This document shows positions 7,026-13,929 of a DNA stretch of 26,818 nt, piece by piece. The notes beneath the pieces were generated by a model. That model did no database searches and was not told the origin of the DNA. It saw only the letters and a program-made list of their open reading frames with translations. Origin of the DNA: a virus. The stretch lies in IMG/VR virus record IMGVR_UViG_3300027833_000188, positions 1 through 26,818 of that record. One strand, 5' to 3'. The position numbers and the translations under genes were made by a program. Positions within the stretch are counted from its first letter, which is position 1; each line of letters opens with the position of its first letter.

Positions 7026-8419
7026 ACAATCCAATTCGTATCGGGGCGTGGGCTGGAACCTGCGCCCCATTTTGTTTGCGTGTAGCCCCCAGCAATAGCG
7101 CCCTCCTGTGCAAACGATAGCACAAAGGCATCGGCAACGTCCGGCGACCTCTGGCCCCTGCGCTTCATCTCGTCCTTGCTCTCGACCTTCAGCTTGCCAT
7201 TGCTCAGATACTTATACCGGATGCCGGTTATCTCCTGTATCAGCGTATCATCATCGGGAATCTTGCAGGCTCTGTCCTCGAACCACTCGCGGGCCTTCCA
7301 GAATAATTCGTCGCGCAGGCGATTAAAGCGGTTCTTCAGGCTGGCAGTCTCAGATACCGACACAGACACCGCTGGCAGGTCCAGTTCGCGCAGTCTATCT
7401 GCCAAGCCAGCGCCCAGCCCGATAGCATCAACAAATATATGCGTGGGGCGATTGCTGTAATTGCAAGCCTCATATTCAGTCAGCACAATACCGGCGAGCT
7501 CCATCAGGTCTTTGCCCTGCCATGTCTTAATCGGCTCTAGCAATAATGGGCCTTGTCTCTTAGCAATCGCACTCCTGTCTCCGCCCATGCGGGCCACATC
7601 GAGCCCCCAGACAGTCGGCGTGGTAGGACTAGGCGTTATATCGCGCTTTACAGCCTCCTCGACGATGTAGAGCGGGACCAAAACGTCATCAGACTGCGTG
7701 GGGAACTCACCTAGCACACGAACGCGAAAAACGTTACTATCCGTACCGTATTTATCAGCCATGCCGGTGAGGAACTCCTCGGTGACATATTCGCCGTCGT
7801 GACAACTGACCGTGATGTTGTGCCAGTTGTGGCGCTGATTGTGGAAGGATTCATAAAAGAAGCCGTCAGAGCGGGTCGGGTTCCCACACATGACAGTCTT
7901 CGCACCGGCAGTTGATAGGGCCCCCTCGGCAACCTGAAAGACAACATCTGGCACACCGGAGGCCTCCTCGACCAAGAAGAGCATGTTCTCACTGTGGAAG
8001 CCCTGTAACGCCTCTGGGCTCTCCTTGCGGCTGGTACGGGCAACAGCGTAACTGTCCTTGGCACCCTTGAGGCTGATTTTATCGGATTTGAACTCAAGCA
8101 GGTCCATAAAGCCAGCGGGCAATTTACGCGCCCATTTGTCGATTTCGGTCCACAGCACATCGGATAGCTGGTGAGCAGTGTTAGCCGTAACAGCAACCTT
8201 GCAGGGGTAATGGCTCAGGAGCCACCAGAGGACGAGCCACGATTGGAACGCAGTCTTACCGACACCGTGACCGGACTTAATGCTGACACGGGGATTTTTT
8301 GCGATGGCCTGTAGTGCCTCGCGTTGCCATTGCTGGGGGGTGGCTCCTATGATGTGCTCGACGAAGAAAACGGGGTCGGCATGGATTTTGTGGAGCAAGT
8401 CGGTGGTGAGGGTGGTCAT
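7022..8419 (-). CDS. terL: Terminase large subunit
   Basis: A 465-residue packaging motor. The ATPase has Walker A SGHGVGKT (49-56), Walker B MLFLVEEAS (146-154, catalytic Glu 151/152) and a coupling motif at TVMCGNP (175-181). The RNase H-like nuclease has GLDVARMGGD (D274, D281), IFVDAIGLGAG (D331) and SPDVADAF (D427, D430). The length matches complete terminases. ATG at 8419 with GGAGA upstream. TerS is upstream on the same strand, about 200 bases away. Its 3' end overlaps the stop codon of a convergent small gene. In the particle cycle it docks on the portal and cuts the concatemer. Confidence 0.95.
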   Translation of the reverse strand: MTTLTTDLLHKIHADPVFFVEHIIGATPQQWQREALQAIAKNPRVSIKSGHGVGKTAFQSWLVLWWLLSHYPCKVAVTANTAHQLSDVLWTEIDKWARKLPAGFMDLLEFKSDKISLKGAKDSYAVARTSRKESPEALQGFHSENMLFLVEEASGVPDVVFQVAEGALSTAGAKTVMCGNPTRSDGFFYESFHNQRHNWHNITVSCHDGEYVTEEFLTGMADKYGTDSNVFRVRVLGEFPTQSDDVLVPLYIVEEAVKRDITPSPTTPTVWGLDVARMGGDRSAIAKRQGPLLLEPIKTWQGKDLMELAGIVLTEYEACNYSNRPTHIFVDAIGLGAGLADRLRELDLPAVSVSVSETASLKNRFNRLRDELFWKAREWFEDRACKIPDDDTLIQEITGIRYKYLSNGKLKVESKDEMKRRGQRSPDVADAFVLSFAQEGAIAGGYTQTKWGAGSSPRPDTNWIV

Positions 8420-8626
8420 GGGTTCTCCGTGGGGTGTGTGGAATGTGTGGAATGTGTGAGGGTATTATTTTCACAGCCGCCCCGCCCGTCAGCTCGAAGG
8501 GGGGGTATTAGCCGATTTTGGTTAAGTTTGTCGCATAACCTCCATTATGTATTTGGTATACCCTGCAATTACAATGACTTAGCGTTTCCGTAATTTACGT
8601 TATATAAACGTGTCGCGTATTGGACA
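8420..8626. other. Intergenic region between terS and terL, possible pac/cos or control site
   Basis: A 207-base gap in an otherwise packed operon. It contains tandem 9-bp repeats (separate entry), a run of C/G-rich sequence near 8473-8507, an inverted repeat GGTTA...TAACC at about 8520-8544, and ACGTT-ATATA-AACGT near 8599-8613. No convincing gene is present. Packaging recognition sites often lie in or next to terS, so this is a candidate, but no known site is recognised. Confidence 0.35.
8436..8462. repeat. Tandem 9-bp repeats upstream of terL
   Basis: GTGTGGAAT occurs at 8436-8444 and 8445-8453, followed by the degenerate third copy GTGTGAGGG at 8454-8462. The complement, ATTCCACAC, matches the bacterial DnaA box TTATCCACA at six of nine positions. 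They end about 17 bases before the terL start on the minus strand. Confidence 0.7.
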
Positions 8627-9130
8627 CTAATCGGACCTTTTGTTCTCGCTCTGTTCCGCAGGCGCGGGCGTGGTGGTGTAAGTGTTTCGCCCCTCTTCAT
8701 CGTGCTCTACTACCTCTGCGCCCTCTAACTTCGCCTGCTCTACCCTAGCCGCAACACGCTTCAATTCGTCTATGAAGCTCGTCTTATGCTCCACTTCCAG
8801 CCTCTGATTGTCGCCATATAATCGCGGGAAGAACTTCGCCATTCGCCACTTCTGCGTATCTATCTCTAGCCTGCCCGCATTGTAGTCTATCTCGCCATTA
8901 CGGACGCCTTCCAGCACCTCGTCTATCCTATCGTCAATAGCAGTCGCCCGTGCTTCAACAGCCTCGCTGTAGCGGCTCTGCAATATCGGGTCTTTCACCT
9001 TCATCTTGTAGAACGCCTCATACGACGGCATATCATCGTCCTTGCCAACAGAACGCGCTGACCTACCATCAATCGCTATGCGCCTCAGATACTCCACAAT
9101 AACCGGCTCTGTTAGCTTCTTTTTACTCAT
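8627..9130 (-). CDS. terS: Terminase small subunit
   Basis: A 167-residue protein that should recognise the packaging site and hand DNA to TerL. It begins MSKKKLTEPVIVEYLRRIAI with a helix-turn-helix-like start (DGRSARSVGKDDDMPSYEAF), then a helical AVEARATAIDDRIDEVLEGV core, and the small-terminase hallmark KWRMAKFFPRLYGD (94-107). The C-terminal 40 residues are acidic and disordered, as expected for the tail that contacts TerL. ATG at 9130 chosen because upstream in-frame sequence overlaps the neighbouring gene and does not look conserved. Overlaps the DUF6378-like gene by eight bases. Confidence 0.82.
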   Translation of the reverse strand: MSKKKLTEPVIVEYLRRIAIDGRSARSVGKDDDMPSYEAFYKMKVKDPILQSRYSEAVEARATAIDDRIDEVLEGVRNGEIDYNAGRLEIDTQKWRMAKFFPRLYGDNQRLEVEHKTSFIDELKRVAARVEQAKLEGAEVVEHDEEGRNTYTTTPAPAEQSENKRSD

Positions 9131-9401
9131 CGCTTTGTTTCCCCGCAATCTCACCTGAACACGCCATATAACCAGCCGCATCAACATAATTATCTGCGTT
9201 GCCAACTTGCCCATTCTTTATCCGAGCCAGCTTCAACAGCGTCATCATAACCCCGACATCATTAGCCGTAATGTCATGCCCACAATGCAGTGACCAATAG
9301 TCTGCTATAAGCTGGAAGTTGTCTTCCATATTGCCATGTGTTGCCGCTCTGTCCTGCGTCACACAATACAGCGCCGTCCTTAAAATATCATCCCTATTCA
9401 C
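9123..9401 (-). CDS. DUF6378-like phage protein
   Basis: A 92-residue protein. The sequence ILRTALYCVTQDRAATHGNM, then LIADYWSLHCG, then VMMTLLKLARIKNGQVGNAD and NYVDAAGYMACSGEI is the recognisable pattern of the DUF6378 family, common in phages of proteobacteria and of unknown biochemical role. Conserved Asp, His and Glu residues in these blocks resemble all-alpha NTP-pyrophosphohydrolase-like helices, but I cannot confirm a catalytic set. It starts with GTG at 9401, overlapping the upstream stop by four bases (GTGA), so it is translationally coupled. Confidence 0.8.
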   Translation of the reverse strand: MNRDDILRTALYCVTQDRAATHGNMEDNFQLIADYWSLHCGHDITANDVGVMMTLLKLARIKNGQVGNADNYVDAAGYMACSGEIAGKQSDE

Positions 9402-9547
9402 GGGTTCTTCCTTTCCGTCACAATCAGCTTACAAACCTTGCACTGATACACACTCTCAGGCTCATCAGCCAACGTCCTACCAATGGCCTGCTTATGCATG
9501 ACCGTCTGGCATTTCGGGCACTGATTATTATCCAGCAACCTCTGCAT
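9398..9547 (-). CDS. Small zinc-ribbon protein
   Basis: A 49-residue protein with two knuckles, CPKC (10-13) and CKVC (36-39), a standard zinc-ribbon arrangement. The ATG at 9547 (MQRLLDNNQ) is chosen because it lies seven bases after the upstream stop and has a purine-rich site ahead. It could bind nucleic acid or act as an adaptor. Its stop overlaps the GTG start of the next gene. No specific family is recognised. Confidence 0.65.
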   Translation of the reverse strand: MQRLLDNNQCPKCQTVMHKQAIGRTLADEPESVYQCKVCKLIVTERKNP

Positions 9548-9554
9548 TTTCCCG

Positions 9555-9734
9555 TCACCCTGAGATATCACGCTCGACCTCCAACTGGCCCGTGCCATGA
9601 CACTCCTGACAGGTTCGCCATTCATCCCTCAGATAGCCGCCATTGTCAAAATCACGAACGCCAACCTGATAGACTGCCTCGCCCTCACCATCACACTCAA
9701 AGCACTCATATAAAAACATCTCAGTGTCTCTCAT
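9555..9734 (-). CDS. DnaJ-type zinc-finger small protein
   Basis: A 59-residue protein with two CxxC-x-G-x-G-like units: CFECDGEGE (C11, C14) and CQECHGTGQ (C42, C45). These match half of a DnaJ central zinc domain; there is no J domain. The ATG at 9734 overlaps the initiator gene's stop (TAATG) and has AAGGGG at good spacing; a GTG nine bases upstream is also in frame. Such small proteins are frequent in phage replication regions. Role unknown. Confidence 0.65.
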   Translation of the reverse strand: MRDTEMFLYECFECDGEGEAVYQVGVRDFDNGGYLRDEWRTCQECHGTGQLEVERDISG

Positions 9735-10576
9735 TACATCCACCCCTTATCTCTTGGGCTTGGTAGCCCGTTTCCTAACGCCATCCAATCATCATCCGTT
9801 TGCTTGGTAAGCATAAAAGCCTCAACGTCCGGCAATATCAGCTTATATGAAAATCCCTGCGAGCCGAAAGCCTTTATATACTTCTGCGTTACATTATCCG
9901 CAAATGCCTTCTGCCCCTCCGACAACACCTTGCTCTTGCCACCAGATACCGATTGCTGGCGATTTGAGCGCCCCTGAGTGCTCTTCCCCTCTTTTCTGCA
10001 CCAAGTCTGCCAGAAAGCCTTGCACGACGCATAAGCGGCCTTATTACCGCCCTTCTCATCCCACAGCCGCATATCTGTCAGTATTTCCTGCCAATCAAGC
10101 TCCAAGCTCTCTGCATATTCCTTATCGAACTGCGTCGGCTCCCACTCAGATAATTTCTGTTTATTTTGAGCCTTCTTTCTTTTAGTTGATTTTGTATATT
10201 CTGTTCTTTGTAAGGTCTGTTCTTTGTAAGTGTCCTTGTTTTCCGTATCCGGTAAAACCGTATCCGGTTTTTCAGGACGCGGTGAATCTGAGACTATATA
10301 ACGAGTTCCGGCGAACTGACCTTCCGTTTTAACGCTTTCACGCACTAAATAACCGTACTGCTCCATCGAGCCCAAAATGCGGTAGACTTTATCCCTGCCG
10401 ATATCGAACCTGCGGCGCAGTTCAGTCACCCGAACCTGCCAGTCAGTCGGCTTGCTCAATAGGTACACCAGCACCCCCAGAGCGTCGGCAGATAGCCGCT
10501 CATCATTCATCAAATCATTTGGCAATACCGAGAAGTTCTCCCGTATGTTGCCCCTGATAATTAAACTGTCACTCAT
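9734..10576 (-). CDS. Winged-helix replication initiator-like protein
   Basis: A 280-residue protein. Residues 14-95 form a winged helix-turn-helix: NFSVLPNDLMNDERLSADAL, then LSKPTDWQVRVTELRRRFDI, GRDKVYRILGSMEQYGYLVR and a wing ending TRYIV. This type opens many phage replication proteins (lambda O-like or DnaD-like in layout). A low-complexity linker (about 100-145) encoded by repeated DNA precedes a second domain (SEWEPTQFDKEYAESLELDW onward) with an FWQTWCRKEG motif common to such initiators. It probably binds the origin and loads a host or phage helicase. The start at 10576 directly follows the stop of the HNH gene. Confidence 0.75.
   Translation of the reverse strand: MSDSLIIRGNIRENFSVLPNDLMNDERLSADALGVLVYLLSKPTDWQVRVTELRRRFDIGRDKVYRILGSMEQYGYLVRESVKTEGQFAGTRYIVSDSPRPEKPDTVLPDTENKDTYKEQTLQRTEYTKSTKRKKAQNKQKLSEWEPTQFDKEYAESLELDWQEILTDMRLWDEKGGNKAAYASCKAFWQTWCRKEGKSTQGRSNRQQSVSGGKSKVLSEGQKAFADNVTQKYIKAFGSQGFSYKLILPDVEAFMLTKQTDDDWMALGNGLPSPRDKGWM
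10150..10270. repeat. Direct repeats and AT-rich stretch in initiator gene: candidate replication origin
   Basis: A T-rich stretch (10150-10200) is followed by a 16-bp tandem repeat with core TCTGTTCTTTGTAAG at 10200-10214 and 10216-10230. Then come two copies of CCGTATCCGGT at 10243-10253 and 10258-10268. The 16-bp unit is read in two different frames, so the repeat is conserved as DNA, not as protein. The position, in the linker of an initiator gene, is like the lambda origin inside O. Confidence 0.5.
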
Positions 10577-11413
10577 TTAACCCTCCACCCTGAACTTATT
10601 AGACTTCTTTAAGTTATCCCTAGCTGGCACCACTTTAAGGTTCCACGGCACATGCAGTCCAGACACAGCATCCAAACCAGTCTTATCGCAGACGCCCTTG
10701 AGCGGTACAATATGGTCAACGTGCCAACTGTTTTTGCCGTCACGAATATTAAGGCTCTTCCTGTGAGCCATAATCTGGTTAATCTCATGGAGATGCTGAA
10801 AAGTAAGCCACCTCGGAGTTGCTCTTTCCTCCCGCTCTTTTCTGGCTTTGTTGCTAAAATATCTAGCGATGCTAACGCGCTTGGCCCTGTAAAATGTCTT
10901 GCATTTAGTAAAAATGCCGTCCATCTGGCTACGGCTGTTCAACAAAAACAACCTGTGCTGTAACAGTGGCCTACTACGCAACTTGGCAATTTTCTCAACC
11001 CTGTCGAAATACTCTCCGTCTACCTGCAATGTTAGCTGGTGAACCTTTGTATATTCCTGCTTTAAATTAGTGCGAACAAAAAGAATTTTGCAGTGCGGGT
11101 TGTGAGTTCCCTCATGCATGGCACAGGACATATTATCTGTGCCCTTAATTAACGCCTTGTAAAATATATCAGGCTCATTTCTACCCAGCTTCTCAGCCCG
11201 AACAAGAGTGCCAACCTCCGGTATATAATCCTGAACATCCTCATTGCGAGAGTGTATTTTTGACCACCTCTTATCGCCCGTGCTGTAATTAGCAAAATAT
11301 TCGTCGCCCTGAATAACATAGTTCTCAGGAAGGTTCCTAACCTTGCCCTTGCCATCCTTAAATTTAGCCACGATATCTTCATGGCCCTCAACCGCCCTGC
11401 TAGTAAATTTCAC
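10577..11413 (-). CDS. HNH endonuclease
   Basis: A 278-residue protein with a C-terminal HNH nuclease: WHVDHIVPLKG (H231, D233, H234), GLHVPWNLKVVPARDNLKK with N258, and a final KSNKF. The ~200 N-terminal residues are basic, contain a stretch resembling a zinc-free DNA-binding region, and are not assigned. The GTG start at 11413 overlaps the upstream stop (GTGA); no ATG is available before residue 95. It may be a phage replication or packaging nuclease, or a free-standing homing type. The conserved operon position and tight coupling favour an integral role, but homing cannot be excluded. Confidence 0.82.
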   Translation of the reverse strand: MKFTSRAVEGHEDIVAKFKDGKGKVRNLPENYVIQGDEYFANYSTGDKRWSKIHSRNEDVQDYIPEVGTLVRAEKLGRNEPDIFYKALIKGTDNMSCAMHEGTHNPHCKILFVRTNLKQEYTKVHQLTLQVDGEYFDRVEKIAKLRSRPLLQHRLFLLNSRSQMDGIFTKCKTFYRAKRVSIARYFSNKARKEREERATPRWLTFQHLHEINQIMAHRKSLNIRDGKNSWHVDHIVPLKGVCDKTGLDAVSGLHVPWNLKVVPARDNLKKSNKFRVEG

Positions 11414-11910
11414 TTAAACTTCCTCTCCATAATCAGTTCCCACAACCGTGGCATTGGCGTGAGGTCAGATGACCCCATAACCAGTCTCTCTCCATATCCG
11501 AAGTCCTTTGCGTATGCATCCCGAACAAACGCCGTCTTGCCTATCCAGCCCTCCAACAGCATGCATTCTGGGTCATTTGTGCCGGTCACTAGCACCGCAA
11601 GATTTGCCTTAAACTTGTCTGCGCTGTCAAATATTAGCGAGCCCGTCTTGCTGAACTTCACATCAACCGATATGTCACCCAGCCATAAATCAACTCCGCC
11701 ATCTGTCGCAATGTTAAGCCTCGGAGGTTCCGCCCCGAACAACCTGCACACTGCGAACTCTGCCATAAAGCCTAGCCGGTTAGCCTCAATCCGTGACTGC
11801 TGTTTATTTTCCAGCCGAGCGGAAACACCCATGCTTTCCAGCAATTTGACCGTATCCTGAGCCAAAAGGTCAGCCTCATGCCGGTCACGATTTGAAACCC
11901 TGATAATCAT
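11410..11910 (-). CDS. PD-(D/E)XK-type nuclease
   Basis: A 166-residue protein with a nuclease core: GFMAEFAVCRLFG (E51), then DGGVDLWLGDISVDVKFS (D74, D83-x-K85). The spacing is that of the PD-(D/E)XK fold. The N-terminal 45 residues are polar and helical, the C-terminal 70 unassigned. ATG at 11910 overlaps the upstream stop by four bases (ATGA). It lies between a small exported-type protein and the HNH gene. Activity on DNA is inferred from the motif only; substrate unknown. Confidence 0.7.
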   Translation of the reverse strand: MIIRVSNRDRHEADLLAQDTVKLLESMGVSARLENKQQSRIEANRLGFMAEFAVCRLFGAEPPRLNIATDGGVDLWLGDISVDVKFSKTGSLIFDSADKFKANLAVLVTGTNDPECMLLEGWIGKTAFVRDAYAKDFGYGERLVMGSSDLTPMPRLWELIMERKFK

Positions 11911-12140
11911 ATTGACTGCTCGCCGCAGACTATATCAGCCACAAAACTCGGACGCTCTCCAATAGGAACCTCGGCCCAAGTCTTCACATGGTTTAACCGC
12001 AAGGCATCCTCAGCCTGCTTGCCCGATTTATAGCAGGCAGATGCAGTGACAAAGTTCTTCCTACCGATGTAGTCACATCTTGCCTCAGTCGCTGTACCGG
12101 TGCCCATAACCAAGCAATACAAAATAACAAACTCATACAT
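11907..12140 (-). CDS. Small possibly exported protein
   Basis: A 77-residue protein starting MYEFVILYCLVMGTGTATEA: a short hydrophobic N-terminus followed by a polar Ala-rich region, weakly like a signal peptide. Four cysteines (C9, C22, C36, C72). The rest is soluble and charged. AGAGGGG precedes the ATG at 12140; a GTG codon just before it is also possible. Overlaps neighbours at both ends. No family recognised. If the hydrophobic part is not a signal, it may be a small cytoplasmic protein. Confidence 0.5.
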   Translation of the reverse strand: MYEFVILYCLVMGTGTATEARCDYIGRKNFVTASACYKSGKQAEDALRLNHVKTWAEVPIGERPSFVADIVCGEQSI

Positions 12141-12528
12141 CACATAACCCCTCTCTAACCAGCATGCACCACGTCGGGAAGCTGACTGTTGCTACGTTGT
12201 CTTTGCCAGCATAATCGCTGTTAATGCTCGACAGTAGGACAACGCATTTTATCGGCTGTCGGTCATATTTGTATATCAGCACCGGCTGATTATGCTCGAA
12301 GTTAGCGGCCTCAGTTACCTGCGCCCACCAGTCCGGCTTGAAGTTACCGCCCGCATTATTTGCATAGCGCTTGCACTCAATGGTCCAGCCATCTAGCCCT
12401 ATCAGGTCGCCGTGGTCTCCGGCCCTATACTGCTCCAAGTCGCGCTTGGTCTGAATGCCTAGCTCGTCAAAGATTAGCTTGGCACATTCGCGCTCAAAGT
12501 TTGCGCCCTTATTTCTGCCATTAGTCAT
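12133..12528 (-). CDS. Holliday-junction-resolvase-like PD-(D/E)XK nuclease
   Basis: A 131-residue protein with the resolvase/VRR-like pattern: NKGANFERECAKLIFDELGI (E12), LEQYRAGDHGDLIGLDGWTI (D41), ECKRY (E51-x-K53). These match archaeal-Hjc-like and phage PD-(D/E)XK resolvases and putative endonucleases. Length is normal for a single-domain enzyme. It probably resolves branched DNA during recombination and packaging. Overlaps both neighbours by about eight bases. The C-terminal part may supply dimer contacts. Confidence 0.75.
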   Translation of the reverse strand: MTNGRNKGANFERECAKLIFDELGIQTKRDLEQYRAGDHGDLIGLDGWTIECKRYANNAGGNFKPDWWAQVTEAANFEHNQPVLIYKYDRQPIKCVVLLSSINSDYAGKDNVATVSFPTWCMLVREGLCDV

Positions 12529-12736
12529 CGCACTCGTCCAAGCTGGACCCCCCGATTTTTACTGGCTGTTCTGTCCGGTATATCTTGCCCAAACTTTCGC
12601 CAGTTAATTTCTCATCAACGAAGCCATCATCAGGCAGGCTGGCTGACCACTCAGCATTCGACTTCTTCTGCCATTTCAACCAAAGCTCGTATTCCAGTTG
12701 AGAAACTTTACCTTCGAGTTCACGACGCTTAACCAC
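12521..12736 (-). CDS. Small hypothetical protein after HTH gene
   Basis: A 71-residue protein starting with GTG at 12736 (VKRRELEGKVSQLEYELWLK), with GAGG six bases upstream. The first 30 residues form a Lys/Glu-rich amphipathic helix, and the rest is acidic. No family recognised. It overlaps the HTH gene's end and the resolvase gene's start, so it is coupled in the operon. Function unknown. Confidence 0.58.
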   Translation of the reverse strand: MVKRRELEGKVSQLEYELWLKWQKKSNAEWSASLPDDGFVDEKLTGESLGKIYRTEQPVKIGGSSLDECDD

Positions 12737-12926
12737 TGAACACCTCGCACCAATCCTTCAAAGCAACCTTGCCCTTAGTGTACTTATAGATTGCCATCAT
12801 GTGCATGCCACTCGGCGGGCGCTTGCCATATATCCAGTTGTGAACCGTGGGCTGTGTGACATTCAGTTCCCGTGCGGCCTGCGCTTGTCTAAGGCCTTCA
12901 TTTACAAGGTATTCTTGGAATTTCAT
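12729..12926 (-). CDS. Cro/YdaS-like HTH regulator
   Basis: A 65-residue DNA-binding protein. MKFQEYLVNEGLRQAQAARE leads into a helix-turn-helix LRQAQAARELNVTQPTVHNW (recognition helix TQPTVHNWIYGKRPP), typical of Cro-like phage regulators. No other domain. The ATG at 12926 is chosen because the domain starts there; upstream sequence is promoter DNA. It is the first gene of the long minus-strand replication operon and faces the exonuclease operon across overlapping promoters, so it probably represses one or both of these operons and itself. Confidence 0.8.
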   Translation of the reverse strand: MKFQEYLVNEGLRQAQAARELNVTQPTVHNWIYGKRPPSGMHMMAIYKYTKGKVALKDWCEVFSG

Positions 12927-12936
12927 ATTACTGTCC

Positions 12937-12974
12937 TTTATACGTTTGACACTACTGTGTATAAACTGTATTAA
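12937..12974. promoter_or_regulatory. Overlapping face-to-face promoters and probable operator
   Basis: Plus strand: TTGACA (12946-12951), 17 bases, TATTAA (12969-12974). Minus strand: TTTATA (12965-12960), 17 bases, TATAAA (12942-12937). The two overlap, so polymerases compete. The inverted repeat TTTATAC (12937-12943) and GTATAAA (12959-12965) brackets the centre, and ACAC-TACT-GTGT (12949-12960 region) is a second, smaller symmetry suited to a dimeric HTH protein. Confidence 0.65.
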
Positions 12975-13008
12975 AGTAATTCTATAAAAAAGCAAAGGGA
13001 AAATATCA

Positions 13009-13929
13009 ATGCAGGATAAGACTGTAGAACTTCAAGACTTACTTGATTGCCCAGATATAAAAGAAAAAATGGCCGACACTAATTGGCCTCCTTACAAAAG
13101 CAATGGCGTTCCAGATTATTTTGAGACGGTTCAGCTACACCATTTTAGCCCGTCACAACTTAACAAGCCCATTGCTAATTGGATATTCGACTATGTTTAT
13201 CTGTCAAAAGATAAGCGTCGTGAAATTAAAGTCGGCGAGAATGCGGCGTATGGCACGGCAGTTCACGGCGGTATTCAGGCTGTGTTATCTGCGGGCACCT
13301 CAATAGAGGATGCATCAGAGGCCGCTATAATGGACTTTGACTTCCATCCCGCTGATGAGAGTGCAGAGAAGCGCGAGAAGTTCCGTGAGCTCATTCCTGC
13401 ATGTATTGAGAGCGGTGTTGACCTTCTGGCTGAGACCTTCGGCGGCTGTCAGGAAGAAAAGAAAGTCACCTGCGAACTGGCTGGTATATCCGTGCCGGTC
13501 ATGGGCTATGTTGATTTGTTCACAGACAAGGCATTCTGCGAAATCAAAACTAAGGCACCGCGTCAGGGTCCAGCAAGAAAAGACGGAACCCGTAATTTCG
13601 GCAAGGCTACTCTGCCTAAAAAGCCTGAGTTCAGTCACCTCTGTCAGGTTGCTATATATACGAAGGCTACAGAGCTAGTGCCTCACCTTGCATATGTATC
13701 AGCAGATGATGGCGTTCTGTTTACGCCTGAAAACTGCGAGGAGTTGCAGTCTGACATGCTAAACTATTGCTTAAATGAGATGCGTCGTCGTGCGGCTCTC
13801 AGGCAGAACCTGTTGCGTATTAGCACAGACCCGAAAGTTTTAGCCAGCCTGACTGACCCCGATTTTCAGCATCCGTTTTACTGGAACCACCAATTTAAAG
13901 ATGAAGCAAAGGAGTTATGGAAAATATGA
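13009..13929 (+). CDS. RecB/Cas4-type PD-(D/E)XK exonuclease
   Basis: A 306-residue exonuclease. Motifs in order: FSPSQLNKP (46-54), GTAVHGGIQ with H86, GYVDL with D169, CEIKTKAP with E178-x-K180, and the RecB-type QVAIY (Q213-x3-Y217). This is the arrangement of phage 5'-3' exonucleases of the RecB/Cas4 family. It is followed by an annealing protein and SSB, so it should resect ends for strand annealing recombination. AAAGGG lies ten bases before the ATG. First gene of the plus-strand operon, directly under a strong promoter. Confidence 0.85.
   Translation: MQDKTVELQDLLDCPDIKEKMADTNWPPYKSNGVPDYFETVQLHHFSPSQLNKPIANWIFDYVYLSKDKRREIKVGENAAYGTAVHGGIQAVLSAGTSIEDASEAAIMDFDFHPADESAEKREKFRELIPACIESGVDLLAETFGGCQEEKKVTCELAGISVPVMGYVDLFTDKAFCEIKTKAPRQGPARKDGTRNFGKATLPKKPEFSHLCQVAIYTKATELVPHLAYVSADDGVLFTPENCEELQSDMLNYCLNEMRRRAALRQNLLRISTDPKVLASLTDPDFQHPFYWNHQFKDEAKELWKI

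Noticed and set aside
7711-8196. 161-codon frame on the minus strand inside terL
   Set aside because: It overlaps the strongly supported terL frame on the same strand, has Arg/Ser/Pro-rich shadow composition and no recognisable domain.
8436-8462. CRISPR-like short repeats
   Set aside because: The units are nine bases, directly adjacent with no spacers; simple tandem repeats, not a CRISPR array.
9338-9766. 142-codon plus-strand frame across three small minus-strand genes
   Set aside because: His/Pro/Thr-rich shadow; the minus-strand genes have zinc knuckles, a DUF6378 pattern and stop/start overlaps.
9894-9902. DnaA box TTATCCGCA (8 of 9 bases) inside the initiator gene
   Set aside because: A single near-match is expected by chance in a window this size; not clustered with other boxes.
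11381-11860. 159-codon plus-strand frame opposite the PD-(D/E)XK gene
   Set aside because: The minus-strand gene shows catalytic motifs and operon overlaps; the plus frame has none.
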